From Robinsoniella sp. (GTDB taxonomy: Bacteria > Bacillota > Clostridia > Lachnospirales > Lachnospiraceae), in assembly GCA_023664735.1 (NCBI GenBank), contig JAMPFB010000001.1, positions 79,297 through 133,123 on the forward strand: DNA of 53,827 bases, written 5' to 3'. How positions within the stretch are numbered: position 1 is the stretch's first letter; every line of letters starts with the position of its first letter. Shown piece by piece: positions 25,011 to 33,507 of this stretch. The notes beneath the pieces are model-generated. The model did no database searches. It had not been told where the DNA came from and saw only the letters and a program-made list of their open reading frames with translations. The position numbers and the translations under genes are program-made.

Positions 25011-25844
25011 ATGTTTCTGGAAAGATTTCTTAGCAGCATTGTCTTAGTAATCGTGCTGGGTGTTTCCATGATTCTTGGAGGAAACATTTTGTTCGTGTTA
25101 TGCCTGTTCCTTGCAGCAGTAGCTTATTGGGAAATGGTACGGGCAACAAGGGTATATGAAAAAAATGGGAAATTAAATGGGATTGAAATCGTAGGGCTGC
25201 TTGGCGTGATAGGGTATTATGGAGTTCGTTTCTTTGCGGATACAGAAACCTTTATTATGCTGTCGATTACGCTGACTATCATTGGCATTATGTTCGTGTA
25301 TGTGTTTTCCTTTCCCAAATATCATGCCAATCAGGTCATGGCTGCCCTGTTTGCTTTCATCTATGCGCCAATTATGCTGTCCTATATTTATTTAACGAGA
25401 AATCTGGAGGATGGTTTTTATCTGGTGTGGTTGATTTTTATCAGCTCATGGATTTGCGATACTTGCGCTTATTTGGTGGGGATGCTTATAGGCAGGCATA
25501 AGATGGCTCCAAAGCTAAGCCCCAAAAAGTCCATTGAAGGCGCTGTAGGCGGCGTTGCAGGCGCTTTTTTAGTAGGCGTTCTGTATGGTTATATTTTGGT
25601 GCATTTTAAGTTTCTGGAGCAGGAAAATATATGGCTGATAGGGGTGATTGCAGGAATCGGTGCAGTCATCAGTCAGGTAGGAGATTTGGCAGCATCAGCT
25701 ATTAAGCGGAATTTTTCCATAAAGGATTATGGTAAGCTGATTCCCGGTCACGGAGGCATTATGGATCGGTTTGACAGCGTGATATTCACTGCCCCTATGA
25801 TTTATTATTTAGCAGTGCTTTTACTGAATCGAAAGCTATATTAA
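25011..25844 (+). CDS. cdsA: Phosphatidate cytidylyltransferase
   Basis: This 277-residue integral membrane enzyme makes CDP-diacylglycerol from phosphatidate and CTP. Around eight hydrophobic segments are visible. The signature lies near the C-terminus: SQVGDLAASAIKRNFSIKDY then GKLIPGHGGIMDRFDSVIFT (about 220-258). The start lies 1 bp after uppS, behind AAGGAGGAG, indicating tight coupling. Confidence 0.95.
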   Translation: MFLERFLSSIVLVIVLGVSMILGGNILFVLCLFLAAVAYWEMVRATRVYEKNGKLNGIEIVGLLGVIGYYGVRFFADTETFIMLSITLTIIGIMFVYVFSFPKYHANQVMAALFAFIYAPIMLSYIYLTRNLEDGFYLVWLIFISSWICDTCAYLVGMLIGRHKMAPKLSPKKSIEGAVGGVAGAFLVGVLYGYILVHFKFLEQENIWLIGVIAGIGAVISQVGDLAASAIKRNFSIKDYGKLIPGHGGIMDRFDSVIFTAPMIYYLAVLLLNRKLY

Positions 25845-25867
25845 AAAGATTTAAGGATAGAGGGAAG

Positions 25868-27019
25868 ATGGAAATGAAAAAGATAGCGGTGCTGGGCTCC
25901 ACAGGTTCAATTGGAACCCAGACGTTACAAATTGCAAGAGAACAGAAAGAGAAGCTGCAGGTCGTTGCACTGGCAGCGGGACAAAACGTGGAAAAGATGG
26001 AGGAGCAGATTCGGGAATTTTCCCCCTCCTATGCAGTGATGTGGACAGAAGAAGCCGCAAAAGATTTGAAGGCAAGAGTAAAAGACCTACAGATAGAAAT
26101 TCTTACAGGCATGGAAGGGCTTTTTCATATTGTGACTTTACCAGATGTGGACATAGTCGTAACTGCTATGGTGGGCATGATTGGAATACGACCTACCATA
26201 GCCGCCATGGAAGCAGGAAAGACAATAGCCCTTGCCAATAAAGAAACGCTGGTAACGGCAGGGCATTTGATTATGCCTCTTTCTAAAAAGCTTCAGGTTC
26301 CCATTCTTCCGGTGGACAGCGAGCACAGCGCCATTTTTCAGTCCCTAAACGGAGAATCCAGAGGAAGAGTAGCAAAGATTCTTCTAACGGCTTCAGGAGG
26401 CCCTTTTAGGGGCAGAAAAAAAGAAGAGCTTACAGAAATACAGGTGGAGGATGCACTAAAGCATCCAAACTGGTCTATGGGAAAGAAAATTACAATAGAT
26501 TCTGCAACCATGGTAAATAAAGGCTTGGAGGTCATGGAAGCAGGCTGGCTTTTTGATGTGACGCCGGAGCAAATAAAAGTAGTAGTACATCCCCAAAGCA
26601 TCATACACTCTATGGTAGAGTATGTGGATGGAGCCGTAATTGGGCAATTTGGAACGCCTGATATGAAGCTGCCTATCCAATATGCACTGTTTTATCCGGA
26701 CAGAATTTCAAGAAAGGCGGAAACCCTTGACTTTTACAAGCTGCGGGAACTGACCTTTGAGGAACCGGATATGGATACTTTTACCGGGCTTAGATTGGCA
26801 TATGAGGCGTTTCGTGCTGGAGGGAGTATGCCGACTGTATATAATGCAGCTAATGAAAAGGCTGTCAGCCTGTTTTTAAGCAGAAAGATAAAATTTCTGG
26901 AAATCCCTGAAATAATTGGAGAAGCTATGAGCAGACATAGGAAAATTGAAAATCCTTCCTTGGAAGAGATTTTAGCCACAGAGACAGAATGTTATGATTT
27001 TATAGAGAGCAGGTGGTAA
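25868..27019 (+). CDS. dxr: 1-deoxy-D-xylulose 5-phosphate reductoisomerase
   Basis: This 383-residue enzyme carries out the committed NADPH-dependent step of the MEP isoprenoid pathway. The Rossmann start is KKIAVLGSTGSIGTQTLQIA (residues 3-22). Metal and substrate residues are seen in PVDSEHSAIFQ (about 150-160), TASGGPFRG (about 176-184) and NKGLEVMEAGWLF (about 218-230). ATG 25874 is an alternative start two codons in; the ribosome binding site is ambiguous between the two. It lies 23 bp after cdsA and directly before rseP. Confidence 0.96.
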   Translation: MEMKKIAVLGSTGSIGTQTLQIAREQKEKLQVVALAAGQNVEKMEEQIREFSPSYAVMWTEEAAKDLKARVKDLQIEILTGMEGLFHIVTLPDVDIVVTAMVGMIGIRPTIAAMEAGKTIALANKETLVTAGHLIMPLSKKLQVPILPVDSEHSAIFQSLNGESRGRVAKILLTASGGPFRGRKKEELTEIQVEDALKHPNWSMGKKITIDSATMVNKGLEVMEAGWLFDVTPEQIKVVVHPQSIIHSMVEYVDGAVIGQFGTPDMKLPIQYALFYPDRISRKAETLDFYKLRELTFEEPDMDTFTGLRLAYEAFRAGGSMPTVYNAANEKAVSLFLSRKIKFLEIPEIIGEAMSRHRKIENPSLEEILATETECYDFIESRW

Positions 27020-27020
27020 A

Positions 27021-28139
27021 ATGAGCATTATACTGTTTATTCTTATCTTTGGGGTCGTAGTCATATCCCATGAATTTGGACATATGCTGATTGCAAAATT
27101 AAACGGAATCACGGTTGTGGAATTTAGCATTGGCATGGGACCCGTTTTATTCCAGTTCCATAAGGGAGGAACGAAATATGCTATTCGTCTTCTTCCTATA
27201 GGTGGAGCCTGCATGTTTGAAGGAGAAGTGGGCTACAGCAGTGATGTGATGCAGAATGAATCGGAAAAGATAGAAGAACAGCATGGAGGCGCAGAAAAAG
27301 ATTTTGTTGCCAATACAGATTTGGAAAAAACGTCCGGCTCCTTTTTAGAAGCAAAGGTAGGAGCCAGAATTGCAACTGTTCTTGCTGGACCAATTTTTAA
27401 CTTTATACTGGCTTTTTTACTGTCACTTATTATTGTAGGAGGCATAGGAAGTGACCTGCCCGTTATTTCCCAATTATCAGAAGGCGGTGCAGCGGAAGCG
27501 GCAGGATTGCAGCAGGGAGATACGATTATTTCCCTGAATGGAAAGAACATCCATTTATATCGGGAAATCAGCTTCTTTTCCATGCTGAACCAAGGAGAAG
27601 ACATACAGGTAGTGTATGAAAGGGACGGAAAGGAGTACAGCACAACCATCACCCCTAAATATGACCAGAAAGAAGGAAGATACTACATGGGCATTTTAGG
27701 AGGCTATGAATATACAAAAATGGATTTAGGAGGCACCTTACTTTATAGCGGCTATGAAGTGAAATACCAGATTGACAATACGATTAAAAGCCTGCAGATG
27801 CTCATTCAGGGAAAGGTAAAGCGGGAGGATGTATCCGGTCCGGTAGGAATGGCACAGGCGGTAGACAATATTTATAATGCTTCAAAGCCATCTGGCGCTT
27901 ATTATATTTTCCTGAATATGCTCAGCTTTGCCATATTGCTCAGTGCCAATCTGGGCGTGCTGAATCTGCTGCCCCTTCCAGCATTGGACGGAGGGAGGTT
28001 TGTATTCCTTTTGATAGAAGCAATCCGCAGAAAACCGGTGCCGCCGGAAAAAGAAGGAATCGTTCATTTTGCAGGCTTCGTGCTGTTAATGATACTTATG
28101 GTATTCGTCTTGTTTAATGATTTATCCAGAATTTTTTAA
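27021..28139 (+). CDS. rseP: Site-2 protease RseP (M50 RIP metalloprotease)
   Basis: This 372-residue membrane zinc protease cleaves anti-sigma factors or remnant signal peptides within the membrane. Zinc ligands are in VISHEFGHML (about 13-22) and the third in NLLPLPALDGGRF (about 313-325). A PDZ domain is in the middle (AAEAAGLQQGDTIISLNG, about 154-171). Three to four transmembrane helices are visible. It starts 1 bp after dxr and is the last gene of the cluster, followed by a terminator at 28175. One possible substrate is the membrane partner of the ECF sigma factor at 6695, but that is only a guess. Confidence 0.95.
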   Translation: MSIILFILIFGVVVISHEFGHMLIAKLNGITVVEFSIGMGPVLFQFHKGGTKYAIRLLPIGGACMFEGEVGYSSDVMQNESEKIEEQHGGAEKDFVANTDLEKTSGSFLEAKVGARIATVLAGPIFNFILAFLLSLIIVGGIGSDLPVISQLSEGGAAEAAGLQQGDTIISLNGKNIHLYREISFFSMLNQGEDIQVVYERDGKEYSTTITPKYDQKEGRYYMGILGGYEYTKMDLGGTLLYSGYEVKYQIDNTIKSLQMLIQGKVKREDVSGPVGMAQAVDNIYNASKPSGAYYIFLNMLSFAILLSANLGVLNLLPLPALDGGRFVFLLIEAIRRKPVPPEKEGIVHFAGFVLLMILMVFVLFNDLSRIF

Positions 28140-28174
28140 AAAATGGGTTTGACAAGTAAAAAGACTGTTATTAT

Positions 28175-28217
28175 GGGCTTTAAAAGGCTGTTTCTGCCTT
28201 TTGGGGCTCATTTTTTT
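28175..28217 (+). terminator. Rho-independent terminator after rseP
   Basis: GGGCTTTAAAAGGC (28175-28188) pairs with GCCTTTTGGGGCTC (28196-28209) using G-T pairs, followed by seven T residues. Further along, 28347-28400 read on the minus strand as LLDKHDMAFLERIMKE plus stop, which may be the tail of a lost gene. Confidence 0.8.
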
Positions 28218-28434
28218 GTGCAACATGTCAATTGCCTGACTGGTAGTACCATGATATATATGTATGTAACATAATGTTTCAATAATATCTGATGAAGTTT
28301 CTATGCAATCAAGAAAGTTCTTACTTTATTATGTCATGTGATTTCCCTATTCTTTCATAATCCGTTCAAGGAAAGCCATATCATGTTTATCGAGTAATTT
28401 CTCCATAATGGAAAGAAAATAAAAAAAAATATAG

Positions 28435-28516
28435 GAAAAAGAAAGTATATGAAAAAGAAAGTATGTGAAAGGAAAAGTATATGAAAGGAAAAGTATATGA
28501 AAAAGGAAAGGCGTAT
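28435..28516 (+). repeat. 16-bp tandem repeat before the PP2C gene
   Basis: Four to five units of the type GAAAAGGAAAAGTATAT run directly into the ribosome binding site and start of the phosphatase gene. Each unit carries an AAGGAA-like and ATG-like element, so the array offers several potential starts in different frames. Confidence 0.75.
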
Positions 28517-29252
28517 GAATAAGAAAATAGTATATGGATATGTTTGGGAAATAGGGACTCATAAGCAGATTAATGAAGATTCTCTGTTTTTTCGCACAAT
28601 TAAAACAAAAAACGGCAGTCTTTTAATAGGCTGCATTTGTGACGGGATGGGAGGCATCGGAAATGGAGAAATTGCCAGTGGATATGCGGTTGAACAGTTG
28701 GAAAGGTGGATTTTTAAGGAACTCATACCAGCTTTAAGACGAAGTAAAAGCTGCGATGTCATAAGGGGAAAGGGGATTCGTCTGTTTCAAAAGATAAATA
28801 GAGAGCTGTTTGAACATATGAAGATAAACAGGATTCCATTGGGGACAACTGCCAGTCTTTTAATTTTGTATGAAGGTAAAGGGTATGTATTCCATATAGG
28901 AGACAGCAGAATCTACAGGCTGTGTTCTGTTCCATTTCTGAAAAAAGCGGTGTTTATAAAGTCTCTGACAAAGGACCATAAAAAGGATGACAGCACATTG
29001 ACAAGGTGTATGGGGTTAAATCCAAAAGGGGAGCCAGACTTTTTTCAATTTTCTGTTTCCAAAAGAGGGTGTGGGTTTTTGCTTTGTTCGGATGGATTTT
29101 ACAGACATTTGGAAAAGGAGCAGTTAAAATGTCTTTCGCCTAAGCTGTTGAAGGATGGAAGGAATATACAGAAAAGACTTTGGGAAATGGGGGAGAGGAT
29201 GAAGAAGAAAGGGGAGAGGGATAATTTGTCGGCGCTTTATATAAGGGTGTAG
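28515..29252 (+). CDS. PP2C family serine/threonine phosphatase
   Basis: This 245-residue metal-dependent phosphatase removes phosphate from Ser/Thr residues. The signature is intact: NEDSLFF (about 17), GCICDGMGGIGNGEIASG (about 38-55), GTTASLLILY, VFHIGDSRIYRL (about 126-137) and FLLCSDGFY (about 190). ATG 28515 was chosen because AAAAGGAAAGG lies just upstream; an in-frame ATG at 28497 is inside the tandem repeat. With the Ser/Thr kinase at 30061 it forms a PrpC/PrkC-like pair, although 800 bp of repeats separate the two. Confidence 0.87.
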   Translation: MNKKIVYGYVWEIGTHKQINEDSLFFRTIKTKNGSLLIGCICDGMGGIGNGEIASGYAVEQLERWIFKELIPALRRSKSCDVIRGKGIRLFQKINRELFEHMKINRIPLGTTASLLILYEGKGYVFHIGDSRIYRLCSVPFLKKAVFIKSLTKDHKKDDSTLTRCMGLNPKGEPDFFQFSVSKRGCGFLLCSDGFYRHLEKEQLKCLSPKLLKDGRNIQKRLWEMGERMKKKGERDNLSALYIRV

Positions 29253-29296
29253 AATGTTTTTTTTGAGAGAGGGATGGAACAGGGATTCAATAGGGT

Positions 29297-29475
29297 GTAA
29301 CAGAGATGGAACGGGACGCAACAGAGATGTAACATGGGCGCAACAGAGGATGTAATGCGGACGCAACAGAGGATGTAACACGGACGCAACAGAGATGTAA
29401 CATGGGCGCAACAGAGGATGTAATGCGGACGCAACAGAGGATGTAACACGGACGCAACAGAGATGTAATACGGAC
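29297..29475 (+). repeat. Tandem array of family A terminal sequence
   Basis: About eight units of 22-23 bp read GATGTAA(C/T)(A/G)CGGACGCAACAGAG with small differences. A higher-order period of about 67 bp (three units) is repeated almost exactly. The unit is the GGACGCAACAGAG border of the family A element that follows at 29476, so the array looks like expansion of that border. No spacers of CRISPR type are present. Confidence 0.88.
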
Positions 29476-29703
29476 GCAACAGCGGGATGAGAGGGGATTT
29501 GCTTCTGTGTTTTGGATGGCGATTTTCCTAAACAGCCTTAGGAAAAGTAGTGGGAACCGTTCGGGTCGTCATATAGCGCCTTCCATGGCGCGATATGACT
29601 AAAATTGCCATCCGTGGCAATTTTTCCCTAGGTTATGGAAAGGCTGTTAAGGAAAAGCGCCATCCAAAACAAGGAAGCAAATCCCCTCTCATCCCGCTGT
29701 TGC
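29476..29703. repeat. Family A palindromic element, copy A2
   Basis: Arms of about 62 bp begin GCAACAGCGGGATGAGAGG and end with the matching complement CCTCTCATCCCGCTGTTGC. The C and GGG changes relative to A1 are matched on both arms. The branched head has the same two hairpins with slight changes. It follows the PP2C gene and its tandem array. Total length is 228 bp, the same as A1. Confidence 0.9.
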
Positions 29704-29782
29704 TGTTTTTCGCAGGACTTTACTTTTTAAAAGAGAGTGTGTTTACTTTTAATAGTTTTTAAAGGCAGTTTGATGTGGCTGT

Positions 29783-29905
29783 TTTAAATATGGGACATTT
29801 CAATAATTAAATGTTTAAATATGGGACATTTCAATAATTAAATGTTAAAATATGAGATATTTCAATAATTAAATGTTTAAATATGAAATATTTTAATATT
29901 TAAAT
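29783..29905 (+). repeat. AT-rich tandem repeat, about 31-bp unit
   Basis: Four units of the type TTTAAATATGGGACATTTCAATAATTAAATG, progressively diverging, are followed by TTTAAATATATAGGG. Each contains a short palindromic ATTTAAAT-type junction. Function unknown; it lies between element A2 and the kinase gene. Confidence 0.85.
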
Positions 29906-30060
29906 ATATAGGGCTTTCTAATTAGGAAATGCTTTAATGGATAAAGCTTTCAAATCTGATTTTGCTTGCATATCAGGATAAAGGGGCTTAAAAATATTTA
30001 GAAAAAGAAAAGATGGTCTGCAAATACAAGTAAGTAAAAAAATATGGAAGGAGATTAGCT

Positions 30061-30195
30061 ATGAAAGAAAAAAATATGAAAGAAGAAAATATGAAAGAAG
30101 AAAATATGAAAGAAGAAAATATGAAAGAAGAAAATATGAAAGAAGAAAATATGAAAGAGGATAATATGAAAGAAGTAAATATGAAAAAAGAAAGT
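30061..30195 (+). repeat. 15-bp tandem repeat at the kinase start
   Basis: Units of ATGAAAGAAGAAAAT occur about six times nearly exactly, then diverge. Each unit starts with an in-frame ATG. Copy-number change would lengthen or shorten the acidic/lysine-rich tail without a frameshift. Confidence 0.88.
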
Positions 30196-31365
30196 ATGGA
30201 AGAAGGTATGCTAGAAGAAAATATAAAAGAAAAGAATGAAACAGCCTCCGTCATAGGGGAAAAGTACAGTCTGATAAAGCCAATTGGAAGGGGAGGTAGT
30301 GGAATGGTATATTTGGCGCAGGATTTGCATACGGGAAAGCTTTGGGCGGTAAAGGAGGTACAGGGGGAGCAGCAGTTTGAGCGGGAAGCGGAAACATTAA
30401 GGGCTGTGAACCATAAAAATCTTCCTCTTTTGGTAGATGTGGCAAGGCAGGGGGAGAAGGCATATCTGGTAATGGAATACATAGAAGGGAATACCCTTGA
30501 GGAGCTTTTGCAGGAAAAGAAATCCCTGCCTTTGCAGGAAGGGCTAAGGATTGGAATGGAGGTTTTAGAAGCGTTAAAATGCCTGCATCATCAAAATCCA
30601 GCTATTATATACGGAGATTTAAAGCCTTCCAATATTATGCTGGACAAGGAGGGGCATGTAAAGCTAATTGATTTTGGAACTGCTTTTAAAAGCAGGCAAA
30701 TGAGGGAATCCTATGGAACACCGGGCTATGCAGCGCCGGAGCAGGTTTTGGATAATTTGTATGATCCGGGTATAGATGAGCGAACGGATATCTATTGCTT
30801 TGGCATTTTATTCTATAAAATGCTTACAGGGGAATTTCCAAGAAATCAAGAAGGGATGAAGAAAATGCAGCACCCCTATATAGGCGATAGTATTAAAAAA
30901 ATTCTTTTCAGGTGCATGGCCTTTGAAAAGGACAAGCGTTACGAAAGGACAGAGCTGTTGATTGAAGATTTAAAAAGGCTGTCATTGGAGGAAAAAAGAA
31001 GAAAGAAAAGAAAGAGAGCGGCAAATGGCATATTTCTTTTCTTGTTTTTGCTTAGCACAGCATGTTTTCTTTTGCATAATCTGGGATATGGGCAGCTCCT
31101 TTATCCGTCTTTCACATTCTGGTTCTTTTCCTATTGTTGGTATAAAGCTTTTTGTAAAAAGAAGGAGGAATTTTATCAGGGAGATGGCATCCGGTTGCTG
31201 CTTTCAGCAAAAAGAATACCGGGACTGCTGTTTATGCTGCTGTGGATGACTTGTGCGGTTCTTGTATGGAACGTGCTGTTCTATCCCGGACAAATGCAGG
31301 CAGAGGCTGCCAATAGACAGGAAATTAGAGATGAATTTGGAAGGAAGGTTTTGGTAAGGGAGTAA
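30061..31365 (+). CDS. Membrane-associated serine/threonine protein kinase
   Basis: Residues 1-45 are a pentapeptide repeat (MKEEN, about eight copies) from a 15-bp DNA repeat. The kinase domain (about 68-310) has GRGGSGMVYLA (glycine loop), AVKEV (Lys), YGDLKPSNIML (catalytic Asp, with Tyr-Gly replacing His-Arg) and LIDFGTA. At least two transmembrane helices follow near 322-370 and one near 395-415. There are no PASTA domains, unlike PrkC. GGAAGGAG precedes ATG 30061, so the repeat is translated. It probably acts opposite the PP2C phosphatase upstream. Substrates are unknown. Confidence 0.85.
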   Translation: MKEKNMKEENMKEENMKEENMKEENMKEENMKEDNMKEVNMKKESMEEGMLEENIKEKNETASVIGEKYSLIKPIGRGGSGMVYLAQDLHTGKLWAVKEVQGEQQFEREAETLRAVNHKNLPLLVDVARQGEKAYLVMEYIEGNTLEELLQEKKSLPLQEGLRIGMEVLEALKCLHHQNPAIIYGDLKPSNIMLDKEGHVKLIDFGTAFKSRQMRESYGTPGYAAPEQVLDNLYDPGIDERTDIYCFGILFYKMLTGEFPRNQEGMKKMQHPYIGDSIKKILFRCMAFEKDKRYERTELLIEDLKRLSLEEKRRKKRKRAANGIFLFLFLLSTACFLLHNLGYGQLLYPSFTFWFFSYCWYKAFCKKKEEFYQGDGIRLLLSAKRIPGLLFMLLWMTCAVLVWNVLFYPGQMQAEAANRQEIRDEFGRKVLVRE

Positions 31366-31383
31366 AAGTGGGGTGAGACGGAC

Positions 31384-31610
31384 GCAACAGAGAGAGGAGA
31401 GCCGATTCCATGCGGTGTTTTGGATGATGATTTTCCTAAACAGCCTTGGGAAGGTTGTGGATGCCTTGCGGGGCGGCATATAGCGCCGTCCATGGCGCAA
31501 TATGCCTAAAATTGCCGTCCATGGCAATTTTACCCTACGTTACGAAAAGGCTGTTAAGGAAAATCGTCATCCAAAACAATGCATGGAATCGGCTCTCCTC
31601 TCTCTGTTGC
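31384..31610. repeat. Family A palindromic element, copy A3
   Basis: The arms begin GCAACAGAGAGAGGAGAGCC and end with GGCTCTCCTCTCTCTGTTGC, differing from A1, A2 and A4 but complementary to each other. The head keeps both hairpins (GGCATATAGCGCC with GGCGCAATATGCC; AAAATTGCC with GGCAATTTT). It starts 18 bp after the kinase stop. Confidence 0.9.
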
Positions 31611-31776
31611 TGTTTCGTCTCAGACGGTTCTTTTTGAGGAAAGAACTATAAATGCTTACTAATTTTCTATCTATATTTATACTATCTATATTGTTCTCCC
31701 TATATATATTGCTCTCTATGTACAAATATATAAACTAATTTTTTCCCCTAAGAAACTAAGGGCATTTCGATACACA

Positions 31777-32012
31777 GTGGGAGCCGGTAGGACATGGGAG
31801 CGTTCAGCCTACAGGTGTCAGAGCAGGTTTCCCATAGAAAATGTTTTCTTAAGGAGCCCTTATAAAAACGCCAGCGCTTAGCGAGGTATTTTCGAGCTTA
31901 GCACTGTTGCGTTTTTATAGAGCGAAAGCGTGGCGACGCAGAAAACATTTTCTATGGGAAACCTGCTCTGACACCTGTAGGCTGAACGCTCCCATGTCCT
32001 ACCGGCTCCCAC
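31777..32012. repeat. Family B palindromic element, longest copy (B5)
   Basis: The arms run about 75 bp on each side, from GTGGGAGCCGGTAGGACATG to its exact complement ending CCTACCGGCTCCCAC. They enclose the core TTATAAAAACGC...GCGTTTTTATAGAGCGAAAGCGTGGCGACG. The gap 31366-32289 holds A3, this element and a predicted promoter at 32114. Confidence 0.9.
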
Positions 32013-32113
32013 GTCCCCATCCTCATCCTTTCCCAAAACTCATCCCCCTCCATTTTGAAAATTCTTCTTGTATTCCCATAGAAACTAGTGTAGAATAAGC
32101 AAGAAAAACATAA

Positions 32114-32143
32114 TTGTATACAATTATCCATGTGTTACATAAT
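32114..32143 (+). promoter_or_regulatory. Possible promoter of the aminotransferase gene
   Basis: TTGTAT (32114-32119) and CATAAT (32138-32143) are 18 bp apart. The leader of about 140 nt contains a direct repeat of TTCAACAGAAAAT. The prediction is moderate. Confidence 0.35.
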
Positions 32144-32289
32144 ATTTTCTTAAGGATATTTCAACAGAAAATTCAACAGAAAATCCTACGGGAAATCCCA
32201 CAAACGAGACTGGGGAAGTGGTAAGGCAGAGCTGCTTTATCCATGAATCCATTAGAAAAGTTTATCGGAAATGAGAAAGGAAGAACATT

Positions 32290-33486
32290 ATGTCACTAAC
32301 ATTATCAAAAAAAGCGCAGGCAGTAAAACCATCTTCTACCTTGGCGATTACGGCAAAGGCAAAGGAAATGAGGGCGCAGGGAATTGATGTGGTTGGATTT
32401 GGAGCAGGTGAGCCGGATTTTAATACACCGGAAAATATATGTGATTCTGCGATTTCTGCCATAAAGGAAGGCTTTACAAAATATACTCCCGCTTCGGGAA
32501 CAAACGAATTAAAAGAAGCAATCTGCAAAAAGTTCAGGGAGTTTAATAAAATCGAGTATGCACCGAATCAAATCGTTATCAGTAATGGTGGAAAGCATTC
32601 CTTAAGCAATATTTTCGATGTTATTTTGAATCCGGGAGATGAAGTGATTATTCCTGCGCCTTATTGGTTAAGCTATCCAGAAATGGTAAAATTATCGGAT
32701 GGAGTGCCAGTAACGATTGCAGGAGAAAGAGAAAACGGATATAAGGTAACCGCTTCCCAGATTCAGGCTGCCATTACAGCAAAGACAAAAGCCTTGATTA
32801 TAAATACCCCAAGCAATCCGACGGGCATGGTTTATGAGGAAGAAGAATTGAGGGAAATTGCGGATGTAGTAGTTAAAAATGATATTTATGTGGTAGCGGA
32901 TGAAATGTATGAATATCTGATTTATGGAGAGGAAAAGCATGTGAGCATTGCAGCCTTAAATGAAGAAATCTATAAAAGGACGATTACATGCAGCGGATTG
33001 TCTAAAAGCTATGCCATGACCGGCTGGAGAATCGGTTATACAGGCTCCACGGCAGAGATTGCAAAGCTTATGGGTTCCGTGCAGTCTCATGCTACAAGCA
33101 ATCCTAACTCCATTGCGCAAAAGGCGGCTTTGGAAGCTTTAACAGGCCCTCAGGATACGGTAGCTGCCATGAGGGAGGAATTTAATAAAAGAAGAGTTTA
33201 TATGTATGAAAGAGTAAGAAAAATGCCTTTTGTCCATATATTAGAGCCAAAAGGCGCCTTTTACGTATTTATTGATGTTTCAAAAGCTGTGGACAAAACT
33301 TATGAGGGTGAGGCAATTAATTCAGCAGCAAGGCTTGCAGAAATTTTATTAGAGGATTATAATACAGCAGTAGTGCCCTGTGCTGATTTTGGATTTCCCA
33401 ACCATATCCGCCTGTCTTATGCCATCAGCATGGAGCAGATAGAAAAAGGGCTTGACAGATTGGAAAGCTTTTTGGAGAGCCTGTAA
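32290..33486 (+). CDS. Class I PLP-dependent aminotransferase, aspartate aminotransferase-like
   Basis: This 398-residue enzyme has the fold-type I signature: AGEPDFNTPENI (about 35-46), INTPSNPTGMVY (about 172-183), VVADEMYEYLIYGE (about 204-217) and the PLP-binding Lys in SGLSKSYAMTGWRIGY (about 235-250). It resembles bacterial AspB-type enzymes that exchange amino groups between aspartate and 2-oxoglutarate, though specificity within the class is hard to read. It starts behind AAGGAAG and is 21 bp from the Nudix gene, so it may begin a transcript through nudF and the antiporter. Confidence 0.9.
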   Translation: MSLTLSKKAQAVKPSSTLAITAKAKEMRAQGIDVVGFGAGEPDFNTPENICDSAISAIKEGFTKYTPASGTNELKEAICKKFREFNKIEYAPNQIVISNGGKHSLSNIFDVILNPGDEVIIPAPYWLSYPEMVKLSDGVPVTIAGERENGYKVTASQIQAAITAKTKALIINTPSNPTGMVYEEEELREIADVVVKNDIYVVADEMYEYLIYGEEKHVSIAALNEEIYKRTITCSGLSKSYAMTGWRIGYTGSTAEIAKLMGSVQSHATSNPNSIAQKAALEALTGPQDTVAAMREEFNKRRVYMYERVRKMPFVHILEPKGAFYVFIDVSKAVDKTYEGEAINSAARLAEILLEDYNTAVVPCADFGFPNHIRLSYAISMEQIEKGLDRLESFLESL

Positions 33487-33507
33487 AAAGGTAGAGGAGT
33501 ATGTTTT

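Noticed and set aside
28347-28562. Minus-strand frame before the PP2C gene
   Set aside because: Most of it is the AT-rich 16-bp repeat read backwards. Only the last 20 residues look protein-like, too little to call a gene.
29297-29475. CRISPR-like look of the 22-bp tandem array
   Set aside because: Units follow each other directly without unique spacers, and no cas genes are present.
29124-29479. Minus-strand frames with repeated HPLLRP-type peptides
   Set aside because: They are translations of the tandem border array on the opposite strand.
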